DNA of 64,000 nt from a bacterium. Lineage in GTDB: Bacteria; Krumholzibacteriota; Krumholzibacteriia; LZORAL124-64-63. This document shows, piece by piece, positions 1-8,001 of this stretch (position 1 is its first letter; each line of letters opens with the position of its first letter). The notes beneath the pieces were generated by a model, which saw nothing but the letters and a program-made list of their open reading frames with translations, did not search any database and had not been told where the DNA came from. The position numbers were made by a program, and so were the translations under genes. The stretch lies in contig JAAEQC010000178.1 in the NCBI GenBank assembly GCA_024231905.1, forward strand, positions 1 through 64,000, in the 5' to 3' direction.

Positions 1-141
1 GTGCGTCCGGCGAGGTCGGGAAAACCCGGTGGTGTCGCCATGACGCCGTGGCCGCGGCATGATATGGTCACGGCGTCGGAGCTGCGGACGCATACGAGGC
101 TGTGGCTACGCGAAAAAGTGGGCTTTCCGGACGGGAACTAG
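1..141 (+). CDS. possible 3' end of a gene entering from the left edge
   Basis: Frame 1 is open from the first base and closes with TAG at 139-141, giving 46 residues that end in RLWLREKVGFPDGN. The tail is charged and could be a real C-terminus, but I recognise no family. The stop codon coincides with the first bases of direct-repeat copy 1. It may be noncoding. Confidence 0.25.
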   Translation: MRPARSGKPGGVAMTPWPRHDMVTASELRTHTRLWLREKVGFPDGN

Positions 142-249
142 ATTAGTGAACAAACCCCCCAGTCAGCCCCCCGCTAACCGTAAGCATATATAGGGAATGC
201 AGTTGCGAACTGTCTTTTATCCGAAGAACGGGTAGTTGGCTGCAGTGAC
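139..249. repeat. direct repeat, copy 1 (partner at 2257)
   Basis: Bases 139-184 match 2257-2302 at 44 of 46 positions (differences near 151 and 163). The alignment continues without gaps, at lower identity, to about 240 and shares the block CCGAAGAAC. The distance between copies is 2118 bp. The PadR and CPBP genes lie between the two copies. Confidence 0.8.
217..249 (-). pseudogene. remnant of an SpmA-SpmB gene 3' end
   Basis: Read on the minus strand, this stretch encodes VTAANYPFFG followed by a stop. The intact SpmAB fusion whose stop is at 2335 ends VTAAILVSYLFFG. The remnant lacks three codons (ILV region) and has two substitutions, but keeps FFG-stop in the same place relative to the flanking repeat. 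Nothing further upstream resembles the transporter, so only the last dozen codons survive. It is therefore a decayed duplicate, not a gene. Confidence 0.6.
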
Positions 250-353
250 CGGCGTTTGTGGATATCGAACCTCCAGCGAAGCCCGCTGACCACTGACATG
301 CAGGCAACGTAAGGTTTCCGCCAGGATACCGCCCGGTAAACTCGTGCCTGAGC

Positions 354-1253
354 TTACGATTTTATCTCGCTGTGCGTGATCTTGGCCAGCCTGCGAAGCA
401 TCACGGCCGAGGTAATTCCGGAAAGGACGACGAGCACGATCACGATCCAGAAGAATCCATCGACTCCCGATTCCTTCAGCGGAACCGGCTCCCAGATGTA
501 GTTGGGGCCCAGGCTCGATACCGATCCCATGAACACGATCGTGTCGGCTGCGGCGTGAGCGATGATCGCCGGCAGTATCGAGCGGGCACACCAGGCGAGC
601 AGGCCAAGCGAGGCGCCCATGATAAAGAGCGCCCCCACGCGCGGCACGCCGTTGGCATGATTCAGGTGAGCAACCCAGAAGAACGCGGATGCCACAATGA
701 TCGCCACGAGTGGGCCGTAGCGTTTTTCCAACGGAGCCTGCATGTAGCCGCGAAAACCCGCTTCCTCCGACACACCGGCGACGACTGAAATCATCAGCAG
801 TGCGGAATAGGTCGACCACCACGGCAGTTCGGGCATAGGGAGTTCCTCGCTCGGAACGGTAACCAGTCGATAGGAGATCATCGTCACGGTGATGAAGAAG
901 AGCATCACAGGGAAGGCTGCACCGAGAGCCGCCGCCCACTCTCCGCGACCAAGGCGCCTGGCGCGCATGCTCCCACGCCGCGCAATCGCCGTGGATTTCG
1001 GCCCCCACCGACCATTGAAGAACTGAAATGCCACCCACAAATATGCTAATCCCGCCGGCAGCATCCAGGGAATTTCCGGGGTCGTACTCATGTTTGCCAG
1101 GAAGATCATCGTGTTGCCGGTTTGCAGGACGATAAAAACGAACAGACCGGCGACAATAGCCCGTAGCAGTATCGGCAGACGGCGCCAAAGCCTGATGATT
1201 CGAGAAGCCCCCACTCTCTCCGTGTTCTCCTTCGCCAATGATGTCGGGGTCAT
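354..1253 (-). CDS. CPBP family intramembrane metalloprotease
   Basis: This 299-aa polytopic membrane protein has the Abi/CAAX (CPBP) signature. The motif EEAGFRG places E163, E164 and R168 in a membrane helix, followed by downstream histidines in the HLNHANG and IIAHAAAD segments that would complete the metal site. About eight hydrophobic segments are visible. The family cleaves prenylated or other membrane substrates, and some members act in bacteriocin immunity; the substrate here is unknown. The start is fixed by an AAGGAG ribosome binding site seven bases upstream of the ATG. A longer reading frame in another phase overlaps it and is rejected. It lies 55 nt downstream of the PadR gene on the same strand, so PadR probably controls it. 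Confidence 0.85.
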   Translation of the reverse strand: MTPTSLAKENTERVGASRIIRLWRRLPILLRAIVAGLFVFIVLQTGNTMIFLANMSTTPEIPWMLPAGLAYLWVAFQFFNGRWGPKSTAIARRGSMRARRLGRGEWAAALGAAFPVMLFFITVTMISYRLVTVPSEELPMPELPWWSTYSALLMISVVAGVSEEAGFRGYMQAPLEKRYGPLVAIIVASAFFWVAHLNHANGVPRVGALFIMGASLGLLAWCARSILPAIIAHAAADTIVFMGSVSSLGPNYIWEPVPLKESGVDGFFWIVIVLVVLSGITSAVMLRRLAKITHSEIKS

Positions 1254-1308
1254 TATCGGTCTCCTTTATGGTCTTGGGTGACATCTATCGTGGCTCCTTG
1301 GCTCGCCA

Positions 1309-1947
1309 TCACGATGTTTCCGGCAACTGCCCGGTCTGCAGAATGGGCAAGACTTCCTCGACCCACGCTACCCGTGCCTCCGCGACAAGAATTCCGCTTC
1401 GCAGTGTCAGGTAGAAGACGAGAAGTTCGTGCGACTGTTCATCCGTCATGTCAGAATCTCTCCAGTCCAAGGTTTTCTGGAGTTCATGCAACTCCTCCGG
1501 CATTCCGGTATCCTGGAGCGCGCTCGCCAGGATCACCTGGGATTCCTTCAGGATCGCCAGATGTTCGAGTTGCTGCTCCCGGTACTCCTCCAGCAAGCGG
1601 ACGCCTTCACCGCTTTCGCTGCGGGAAGTAAGAAAAAATTTCAATTTGAGTTCGTCGCGCAGTCGCGGCAAGTCGGTGGGTTGTCTCAACCACTCCTTGA
1701 ACACCCGGCGGCCGGCTCCGGTGGCCGCGTAGACCTGGCGTCGGCGACCGCCGCTTTTCGGGTCGATCCTCCTGGTGGCCAGGCCGTCATCAACCAGTCG
1801 GTTCAAGGTGGGAAAAATCTGTCCGTAACTCTCGCTCCAGAAGTACCTCAGCCCCACCTCGACCAGCTTCTTGATGTCGTAACCCGACATGGGCTTCCAG
1901 CAGATTAGACCCAAAATCGCATAGTGTGTGCGAGCTTTGCGCGCCAT
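1309..1947 (-). CDS. PadR family transcriptional regulator
   Basis: A 212-aa protein with an N-terminal PadR winged helix. The segments HYAILGLICWKPMSGYDIKK and YGQIFPTLNRLVDDGLATRR carry the recognition helix and wing, and a C-terminal Vir_act_alpha_C-type helical dimerisation region spans about residues 95-200. PadR proteins are usually autorepressors that respond to phenolics, antibiotics or envelope stress. It is the first gene of a two-gene unit with the CPBP protease. Its upstream region carries palindromes over a good promoter, consistent with autoregulation. A GGGAG ribosome binding site precedes the ATG. Confidence 0.9.
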   Translation of the reverse strand: MARKARTHYAILGLICWKPMSGYDIKKLVEVGLRYFWSESYGQIFPTLNRLVDDGLATRRIDPKSGGRRRQVYAATGAGRRVFKEWLRQPTDLPRLRDELKLKFFLTSRSESGEGVRLLEEYREQQLEHLAILKESQVILASALQDTGMPEELHELQKTLDWRDSDMTDEQSHELLVFYLTLRSGILVAEARVAWVEEVLPILQTGQLPETS

Positions 1948-2033
1948 GATCGTATCTACTCCCTGTACCCCGAACGTGATTTGAAGGCCTCGATAGAATT
2001 CTCCAAGGGGGTGACTGAGGAGGAGAATACGAT

Positions 2034-2065
2034 ATATCTATTAGATATGTTTCATGAAATTGTAA
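2034..2065 (-). promoter_or_regulatory. padR promoter with palindromic operators
   Basis: On the minus strand TTACAA (2060-2065) and TAATAG (2038-2043) are separated by 16 bp and fit a sigma-70 type promoter. A perfect 7-bp inverted repeat around one base, ATATCTATTAGATAT (2034-2048), covers the -10 box. A second perfect palindrome, TTTCATGAAA (2050-2059), sits in the spacer. PadR dimers bind short palindromes of this size, so I infer an autoregulatory operator. Confidence 0.55.
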
Positions 2066-2239
2066 GGCGGGGGGGAGCACGGCATCGGTGTGACAAAGGG
2101 AATAGTCCAGAGCACGGGGGTGGATGACAAACGGGCGGACGATTGCGCCCTCGATTGACCAGACAGTCCAGATTCCAGGTTCGCCCACCGCGACCCGAGG
2201 GGTTGCCATCTGGGGACAGCTTCCCCGGCAGGTTTTAAT

Positions 2240-2255
2240 CCCCCTATCCAGGGGG
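2240..2255. terminator. short GC hairpin downstream of the SpmAB gene
   Basis: CCCCCT and AGGGGG form a 6-bp stem around ATCC. It lies between the convergent flow from the SpmAB gene (minus strand, ending at 2335) and the padR promoter. No clear U-tract follows on either strand, so termination is only a suggestion. Confidence 0.35.
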
Positions 2256-2256
2256 G

Positions 2257-2373
2257 TAGATTAGTGAATAAACCCCCCAGCCAGCCCCCCGCTAACCGTA
2301 AGTGCTAGTGCGGATTACAGATACGGACTCTCCGCTACCCGAAGAACAGATAACTGACCAGGATCGCCGCCGT
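2257..2373. repeat. direct repeat, copy 2 (partner at 139), overlapping the SpmAB 3' end
   Basis: Copy 2 has the highly conserved 46-bp block (2257-2302) and then runs into the last codons of the SpmAB fusion gene. The matching end in copy 1 is a degenerate version of the same codons. The intact gene here indicates that this is the parental arrangement. Confidence 0.75.
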
Positions 2374-3561
2374 CACCCCCGCCAGATCCGCCGCCAGCCC
2401 GCACACCACCGCGTGCCGCGTGCGTCGGATCCCCACCGCGCCGAAGTACACCGCCAGCACGTAGAACGTAGTCTCGGTGCTGCCCTGGATGACGCTGGCC
2501 AGGCGGCCGGCGAAGCTGTCGGCGCCGTGGGCGGTCATGGTCTCGATCATCATGCCGCGGGCGCCGCTGCCCGAGAGGGGCTTCATGAAGGCCGTGGGCA
2601 GGCCGTCCACCCAGGCGGTGTCCAGTCCCACCGCGCCCACGGCCGCGCGCACTCCGTCCAGGACGAGATCGAGGGCGCCCGAGGCCCGGAAGACGCCGAT
2701 GGCCACCAGCATGGCCACCAGGTAGGGGATGATTCCCACGGCGACCTTGAACCCGTCCTTGGCCCCCTCCACGAAGGCCTCGTAGAGGTTGATGCGGCGG
2801 TACACGGCCCCGGCCATGAAGGCGACGATCACGGCGAAGATGAGGAAGTTGGCGGCCACTCCAGAACGTTCCTCGAGGACCTCCCGCGGCATGCTCGCCA
2901 GCCAGGCCACCAGTCCGGCCATGGCCGCGGTCATGCCCCCGAGCCAACCCAGGACCACCGGGTCCAGCAGGCGGATGCGCTGGAAGAAGCTGGTGATGAT
3001 GAGCCCGACCATGGTGCTGCACCAGGTGGCGATGAGGATGGGCAGGAAGATGTCCGTGGGGTCGGCCGCGCCCATCTGGGCACGGTAGGTGAAGATGGTC
3101 ACCGGGATAAGGGTCACCGCCGACGTGTTGATCACCAGGAAGAGGATCATGTCGTCGCTGGCGGTTTCCTTGTCCGTGTTCAGTTCCTGCATCTCGCGCA
3201 TGGCCTTCAGACCGAGCGGCGTGGCTGCGTTGTCCAGGCCGAGCATGTTCGCCGCCATGTTCATGACGATGCTGCCGCTGGCGGGGTGGCCCTCGGGGAT
3301 GCCGGGGAAGAGGCGGCGAAGGAGGGGCCCGAAGATGCGGGCCAGGAATTCCACCGCGCCGCCTTTTTCGCCGATGCGCATGATGCCTAACCAGAGGCAC
3401 ATGACGCCGGTCAGGCCCAGGGCGATGTTGAAGGCGGTCCCGGCCATGTCGAAGGTGGAGCCCACCATGTCGCGCCACACGCCCGGGTGGCCGGCCAGGT
3501 GGCGGCCCATGGCGGCCACGAAGGCGCCGAGGAAGAAGAATGTCCAGATGCGGTTGAGCAT
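2335..3561 (-). CDS. SpmA-SpmB fusion, nucleoside-recognition (Gate) membrane protein
   Basis: A 408-aa membrane protein. The N-terminal half resembles spore maturation protein A (segments LWLGIMRIGEKGG and GLDNAATPLGLKAM) and the C-terminal half resembles SpmB (FMKPLSGSGARGMMIE and QGSTETTFYVLAVYFG). In Bacillus these are separate proteins; fusions are common in Bacteroidota and other non-sporulating bacteria, where the role is unclear and a transport function is presumed. I chose the start at MLNRIWTFF because the membrane helix begins there; an upstream in-frame Met would add 28 hydrophilic residues. Its 3' end is part of a direct repeat. Confidence 0.85.
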   Translation of the reverse strand: MLNRIWTFFFLGAFVAAMGRHLAGHPGVWRDMVGSTFDMAGTAFNIALGLTGVMCLWLGIMRIGEKGGAVEFLARIFGPLLRRLFPGIPEGHPASGSIVMNMAANMLGLDNAATPLGLKAMREMQELNTDKETASDDMILFLVINTSAVTLIPVTIFTYRAQMGAADPTDIFLPILIATWCSTMVGLIITSFFQRIRLLDPVVLGWLGGMTAAMAGLVAWLASMPREVLEERSGVAANFLIFAVIVAFMAGAVYRRINLYEAFVEGAKDGFKVAVGIIPYLVAMLVAIGVFRASGALDLVLDGVRAAVGAVGLDTAWVDGLPTAFMKPLSGSGARGMMIETMTAHGADSFAGRLASVIQGSTETTFYVLAVYFGAVGIRRTRHAVVCGLAADLAGVTAAILVSYLFFG

Positions 3562-3672
3562 GGTTACCCCGGAGATACTGAACGGTCCGGACGCGGCACA
3601 CGTATGCGACGGGGAGAGTCTAGCGGCGACCAACTGTCTTGTCATGCACGCGATGAAGCAGCGGAAGCCCGC

Positions 3673-3861
3673 TCAGCGATACCTGGCCTTGAGCGAACCC
3701 CAGCACCCGTGGTCCGTCGCGACCGGATTGTCGCAGCAGACAGCGTCGGCCCACATGAGGATGTTGCCCGGTGCTTCGATCTCGTGATACCAGAGGGTGC
3801 CCATGCCGGGGTCGACGGATCTGCTGGATCTGTCGTAGCGAGAACCGATAGACTCTACCAC
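3673..3861 (-). pseudogene. fragment of a secreted protein ending in a WGSLKARYR tag
   Basis: A 62-codon reading frame from GTG has no signal peptide or good ribosome binding site. Its end, CDNPVATDHGCWGSLKARYR, closely resembles the end of the intact secreted protein at 51129-51731 (CNPVSGEDTAWGSVKGLYR). The in-frame sequence upstream of the GTG does not look coding. I read it as the surviving 3' part of a third member of this family. It sits in the 426-bp gap between the SpmAB gene and the divergent glycosyltransferase; the rest of the gap holds only promoter sequence. Confidence 0.5.
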
Positions 3862-3926
3862 GACCCGGCCAAGCGCCGAAATGATCGTGGTTATGATCCT
3901 GCGCGCTCGGCGCCGGTGGGCCGGGC

Positions 3927-3955
3927 TTTTCGTCGGGGCTCGGATGACCTACTAT
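3927..3955 (+). promoter_or_regulatory. candidate promoter for the glycosyltransferase-TPR gene
   Basis: TTTTCG (3927-3932) and TACTAT (3950-3955) are separated by 17 bp, about 33 bp upstream of the ATG at 3988. The -10 box is good and the -35 box weak. Confidence 0.35.
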
Positions 3956-3987
3956 CAGTCCCGTCTCCGACCCGGATGAGATCGACC

Positions 3988-5535
3988 ATGAAGAACTGGC
4001 TCTGGCTCCTACTCCCGCTCGCCGGCGCCGTGACCGTCTACCACGGCGTGCACGACTACGATTTCGTGCGCGTGGACGACGTGCAGCTCATCACCCGGGA
4101 CTGGCCGGACATCAGCCGCCCGGGCCGCCTGGTCGACGTCTTCGGCGAACGTTTCATGACAGCCACGGAACAGGGCGCCGGTTATTATCGTCCCTTGCCC
4201 ATCGCCTCCCTGGTGATCGACGCCCAGTGGACCGGACGGGAGCCGGGGGGATACCACCTGGGCAATCTCCTGCTCCACTGCGCGGTGCTCGTCGTCTTCT
4301 ATTTCCTGCTCCTGCGCCTGGGGTTCCGGTCCTGGCTGGCCGGAGCGGGGACTCTGGTGCTGGCGATTCACCCGGCCGCCGTCCACGCCGTGGGCTGGAT
4401 CCCGGGCCGGGTGGACCTGTTGCTGACCCTTTGCAGTCTGCTCGCGGCCTGGTTCTTCCTGGAATTCGTACGACGTGGGGGCTCGCCCGGGTGGTTGGGA
4501 CTGCACCTGGCCGGGTTGTTGGCCGCGCTCTTCTGCAAGGAGTCGGCAGTCCTGCTGGCGCCATTGTTGTGGATGCTGCTGTGGCTGCGAGGTGGCGGCT
4601 TCCAGGGTCTGATGCCGCGGGCGGTCGCGGGCCAGGTGGTCGTCATCGGAATCTGGGTCGCGCTCCACTTGCTGGTGCCCATGCCCGAGGGCTACACTCG
4701 CACGGCGGCCGAGTTCGGGGACGTGCTGGCCATGTCTCCACTGGTGTTGGCGAACCTGGGCAAGATGATCCTGCCTTGGCGCATGACGACCCTGGGGCAC
4801 CATCTGGACGTGGTGCACTGGCCGGGACTCGTGGCGGCCCTCCTGCTGGGTTTCGCCTGGTGGCGGAATCCCGGTCGAGAGCGCCGCTGGGTCGTCGGCG
4901 CGGTCCTGTGGATGCTCGTCTTCTCGGTGCCCACCCTCTTCGCCGCCCGAGCCCACGTGCTGGAGAACCGTCTCTACGGGATCATACCCGCCTTCGTGGT
5001 GCTGCTGCTGGTGGTGGTCCGGGAGATCCTGGCGGACGGCACGCGCCGGCGGCTGGTCGTCGGTGCCGTGGCCGCCTTGTGGTGCGCCTTTCTGGTCTGG
5101 ACGACCGTGCAATACCTGCCCGCTTTCCGCGACTACGAGTCCTTCCTGGAGAACTCCGTTGCCCGCTCGCCGTCCAACACCAAGGTGAGTCTGAAGTACG
5201 TGGACTGGTTGCTGGCCCGGGGGGATGACGGCCGGGCGCGGGGCGTGCTCGAGTCGGTGACGGAACGGGCTGAAGTGGCCGAGGGCGCCCATAACGCCCT
5301 GGGACTCATGAACTTGCGCCATGGCCGGTATGCGGCGGCCGAAGGAAACTTCCGGGACGAGCTGGCCATCGACACCGGGAATGTGCCCGTGCTCTACAAC
5401 CTGGGCTCGGCGCTCTACCGCCAGGAACGCCTGACCGAGGCGCGGTCGGTCTGGGAAAGCGCGCTACGTTCGGAACCGGGCAACGCGTCGGTCCGCGGCG
5501 CCCTGGCAGAAGTGGAACGGCGGCTCGGCCGCTGA
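3988..5535 (+). CDS. polytopic membrane glycosyltransferase-like protein with C-terminal TPRs
   Basis: A 515-aa protein with roughly ten membrane helices followed by a soluble TPR region from about residue 390. The segments YDFVRVDDVQLI and YYRPLPIASLVIDAQW match the start of GT-C fold mannosyltransferase-like proteins of the TMTC/PMT type, which have an acidic pair in the first periplasmic loop (here DD) and use polyprenyl-linked sugars. At least two TPR units are visible (AHNALGLMNLRHGRYAAAE and VLYNLGSALYRQERLTEA). The family is usually linked to protein or lipid glycosylation; the substrate is not known. It is transcribed alone and a promoter lies just upstream. Confidence 0.75.
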   Translation: MKNWLWLLLPLAGAVTVYHGVHDYDFVRVDDVQLITRDWPDISRPGRLVDVFGERFMTATEQGAGYYRPLPIASLVIDAQWTGREPGGYHLGNLLLHCAVLVVFYFLLLRLGFRSWLAGAGTLVLAIHPAAVHAVGWIPGRVDLLLTLCSLLAAWFFLEFVRRGGSPGWLGLHLAGLLAALFCKESAVLLAPLLWMLLWLRGGGFQGLMPRAVAGQVVVIGIWVALHLLVPMPEGYTRTAAEFGDVLAMSPLVLANLGKMILPWRMTTLGHHLDVVHWPGLVAALLLGFAWWRNPGRERRWVVGAVLWMLVFSVPTLFAARAHVLENRLYGIIPAFVVLLLVVVREILADGTRRRLVVGAVAALWCAFLVWTTVQYLPAFRDYESFLENSVARSPSNTKVSLKYVDWLLARGDDGRARGVLESVTERAEVAEGAHNALGLMNLRHGRYAAAEGNFRDELAIDTGNVPVLYNLGSALYRQERLTEARSVWESALRSEPGNASVRGALAEVERRLGR

Positions 5536-5596
5536 GGCGCCGAACGACGAGTCTGCTACTACGCTGTCCCGATGGCCTCGACCCCAAGGAGACCCC

Positions 5597-6430
5597 GTGA
5601 AGACCCTCTGGACCGGCACCCTCAGGAAAATGCGCGCCGACGCCGCCGAACCGGTGGCGTACCGGCTGGCCGACGGCTGGCACGACCCCGCCGCCCGTGC
5701 CGAGGATCATCCGCTCAATCCGTACCTGGGCGCGCCGGTCGAACTGCGTTTCACCGGCGAGATCAACTGCACCGCCTGTGGTCGGAAGACCAAGAAGACC
5801 TTCAACCAGGGCTTCTGTTTTCCGTGCAGCCAATCCCGGGCCGAGGCGGATATCTGCATCGTCAGGCCGGAGCTGTGCCACCACGGCGAGGCGGAGAACC
5901 CCTGCCGCGACGAGGATTTTGCCCAGTCCCAGTGCTTCCAACCCCACTACCTCTACTGCTCGCTCACCAGCGGCGTGAAGGTGGGCATCACCCGTGCGCC
6001 CAACATCCCGTCCCGCTGGATCGACCAGGGGGCGGTGGCGGCGGTGCCCGTGGCCCTGCTGCCCGGCCGCCGCGAGGTGGGTATCGTCGAGAAGCGCCTG
6101 AGCGACGAGGGCTTCGCCGACAAGACCCACTGGACCCGCATGCTCAAGGGTGATCCGCCGTCCGATTCGGACCTGACGGGGGCGGTCGACCGGGTCGTGG
6201 CGCGGCTGCTGGAGTGGGGCGTGGAGCCCCTGTCCGAACTGGAGCGCGTGGAACAGCGCTTCGTCTACCCGGTGCGGCAGTACCCCACCAAGGTGAAGAG
6301 CTTCAACCTGGACAAGGACCCCCTGGTGGCGGGGGAGCTCCAGGGCATCAAGGGCCAGTACCTGCTGCTGGACGGTGGGGTCATCAACCTCCGCAAGTTC
6401 TCGGGCTACCGGGTCGAGTTCCGGGCGTAG
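5597..6430 (+). CDS. DUF2797 domain-containing protein
   Basis: A 277-aa protein recognised as DUF2797 from its zinc-finger-like segment (NCTACGRKTKKTFNQGFCFPC carries four cysteines in two CxxC pairs) and the later LYCSLTSGVKVGITRAPNIP segment, which resembles a GIY-YIG-type core. The function of the family is unknown. A further Cys/His group (CHHGEAENPCRDE) lies between these parts. The GTG start is set by AAGGAG at 5586-5591. It is probably monocistronic and is followed by a 159-bp gap before the Cys-peptide cassette. Confidence 0.8.
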   Translation: MKTLWTGTLRKMRADAAEPVAYRLADGWHDPAARAEDHPLNPYLGAPVELRFTGEINCTACGRKTKKTFNQGFCFPCSQSRAEADICIVRPELCHHGEAENPCRDEDFAQSQCFQPHYLYCSLTSGVKVGITRAPNIPSRWIDQGAVAAVPVALLPGRREVGIVEKRLSDEGFADKTHWTRMLKGDPPSDSDLTGAVDRVVARLLEWGVEPLSELERVEQRFVYPVRQYPTKVKSFNLDKDPLVAGELQGIKGQYLLLDGGVINLRKFSGYRVEFRA

Positions 6431-6589
6431 CCCGCCGCTGACGAATCCCCTCGCCAATGTCGCCGACGGTGGGCCGGCTGTACCCAGTTGGGGTGTTTCC
6501 TGCCCGTTTCGGCGGTCTATCCGTGCGGTCCCCTCCTTGCATGACCGGCCCGTTCGCAGGATGCGACCAACCGTTCAAGGAGGAACCCC

Positions 6590-6832
6590 ATGAGAAACCC
6601 CGACGCGAGAGTCACCGATGCTGAACTGGAGGCGAGCCTGGACCGCCTGGGCGTGCAGGAACTGGAGGAGCGCATGGAGCTGAGCCCCCTGCTGGCCGAC
6701 GGCGGAATCGGCGACACCGACCGCTGTAGCTGCGCCTGCTCGTGCGACTGGTCACCTTCGGACCCGGGCGCGCCCGATCTGGGAGACACGGGGGTCCTGC
6801 CCCAGATGGACCTGCCTGCGGGTGTCCGCTGA
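6590..6832 (+). CDS. small Cys-cluster peptide, candidate RiPP precursor
   Basis: An 80-aa peptide with an excellent ribosome binding site (AAGGAGGA, 6577-6584). The N-terminal half is acidic and helical (DAELEASLDRLGVQELEERMELSPL) and ends in a glycine-containing turn, ADGGIGD, as leaders of modified peptides often do. It is followed by RCSCACSCDW with four alternating cysteines (46, 48, 50, 52) and a 28-residue Pro/Gly/Asp-rich tail. It has no signal peptide or membrane helix. Its TGA overlaps the ATG of the acyltransferase gene, so the two are translationally coupled. I infer a precursor for post-translational modification by the two downstream proteins. It could instead be a small metal-binding protein. 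Confidence 0.65.
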   Translation: MRNPDARVTDAELEASLDRLGVQELEERMELSPLLADGGIGDTDRCSCACSCDWSPSDPGAPDLGDTGVLPQMDLPAGVR

Positions 6833-8001
6833 TGAATGAGCGGCGGCACTCTTCCCGCCGGTCGAGGCCCGGGGCCCTGCGGGGCTCCGGACCCGCCCGG
6901 CGGGAGCCGACATCCGATGAGGTCTGGGAGCTCTGGAACCTGCGCGCCCTGCGCCCCGGGGCCACCGAAGACGATCTCGTGGCCTGGAAGGAGCGCCGCC
7001 GCACGATCCTGGCGAGGGAACGGGAGGCTCTCGCCGGGCTGTGGTCGGGGGCCAGGGACTTGCTGGCCCCCGGCCGCGGTTGCCTGGCCGACCATCCGGA
7101 GTTGCGCTCGGGACTGGTCGTGTCCATGCACCTGGGACCCTACGCCCTGGCGCTTGAGCCCTACCTGGCGGCGGGCCGCTCGCCGCGGGTCCTGGTCTCG
7201 GACGAGGCCCGGCAGCGCAACGAACCGCTCGTGGCGCGGCTGAGCGAACACCTACGTCACAAGACCGACGTCACCTGGCTGAATCTCGGCGACCGCCGCA
7301 CCCTCGGCCGCGTGCTCCGCACCCTCCGGGACGAGCAGGTGGTGGTGGCCTACCTGGACGGCAACCTGGGCGCCGACGGCTTCGCCGGTACCCGGGACCA
7401 GGGCCTCGACTTCGAACTGCCCGGCCGCACGATCCGCGTCCGCTCGGGGCTGGCCCGGCTGGCCATCCGCACCGGTGTGCCGATTCACCCCGTGTGTGTT
7501 CATTGGGACGAGCAGGGCCGTCCGGTCTGGAAGCTCGGCAAGACCATTCGCCCGCAGCGACAGGATGATCCCGCCGACCTCACCCGGCGTCTCTTCTGCT
7601 GGTGCTTCGACGAGATCATCGCCCGCCCGGAGCAATGGACCTTCTGGGCCATGCTCAAGGAATCGTCCGCCTGCTTCGCCACGTCGGCCACGGATGGGGC
7701 CACGGTGCCGCCGGCCCTGCGCCGCGACTACGCCCGTGCCTTCCGTATCTGTCTGGACCGATCACCCGGAACGGCCCGCCTGCGCCTGGAACGGGCCGTG
7801 GCCGTCTGGCCGGGGGAGGTGCTGGTGGACCTGGAGGACGACCGCTTCTACGACGCCCGCGGCCTGCGGGATGCGGACCTGCAGATCCTGCGCGACAGCC
7901 AGCCCACGCTCTCGGATCTGGCGGAGATCCACGGCGACGTGTGGGTGCGCTACCACGGGCTGAGGCTGTGCCTGCTCGGTATGGCGAGGCTGAGTGGATG
8001 A
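6832..8001 (+). CDS. LpxL/HtrB-like acyltransferase in the Cys-peptide cassette
   Basis: A 389-aa protein. Its central part follows the lysophospholipid/LpxL acyltransferase fold: SMHLGPYALAL with a candidate catalytic His100 (the usual HX4D/E motif is not clean), VVVAYLDGNLG, the PGRTIRVRSGLARLAIRTG segment that resembles the acyl-acceptor region of lauroyl acyltransferases, and RPEQWTFWAML near residue 275. There is no N-terminal membrane anchor, unlike lipid A enzymes, and about 100 extra residues follow the domain. The ATGA overlap with the peptide gene and with the protease gene argues that its substrate is the peptide, giving an N- or side-chain-acylated product. This is inferred from context. 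Confidence 0.7.
   Translation: MNERRHSSRRSRPGALRGSGPARREPTSDEVWELWNLRALRPGATEDDLVAWKERRRTILAREREALAGLWSGARDLLAPGRGCLADHPELRSGLVVSMHLGPYALALEPYLAAGRSPRVLVSDEARQRNEPLVARLSEHLRHKTDVTWLNLGDRRTLGRVLRTLRDEQVVVAYLDGNLGADGFAGTRDQGLDFELPGRTIRVRSGLARLAIRTGVPIHPVCVHWDEQGRPVWKLGKTIRPQRQDDPADLTRRLFCWCFDEIIARPEQWTFWAMLKESSACFATSATDGATVPPALRRDYARAFRICLDRSPGTARLRLERAVAVWPGEVLVDLEDDRFYDARGLRDADLQILRDSQPTLSDLAEIHGDVWVRYHGLRLCLLGMARLSG

Noticed and set aside
217..1284. Long minus-strand frame overlapping the CPBP gene in another phase
   Set aside because: The CPBP frame has membrane helices, EExxxR and a ribosome binding site. Only the last dozen codons of the other frame are meaningful, as a remnant of the SpmAB end.
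2302..3390. Plus-strand frame opposite the SpmAB gene
   Set aside because: Low-complexity His/Arg/Gly-rich translation and no ribosome binding site; the minus-strand product has clear family motifs.
6590..6832. Metallothionein-like reading of the CSCACSC peptide
   Set aside because: Not fully excluded, but only four cysteines in one cluster, a leader-like helix and strict coupling to an acyltransferase and M50 protease favour a precursor.
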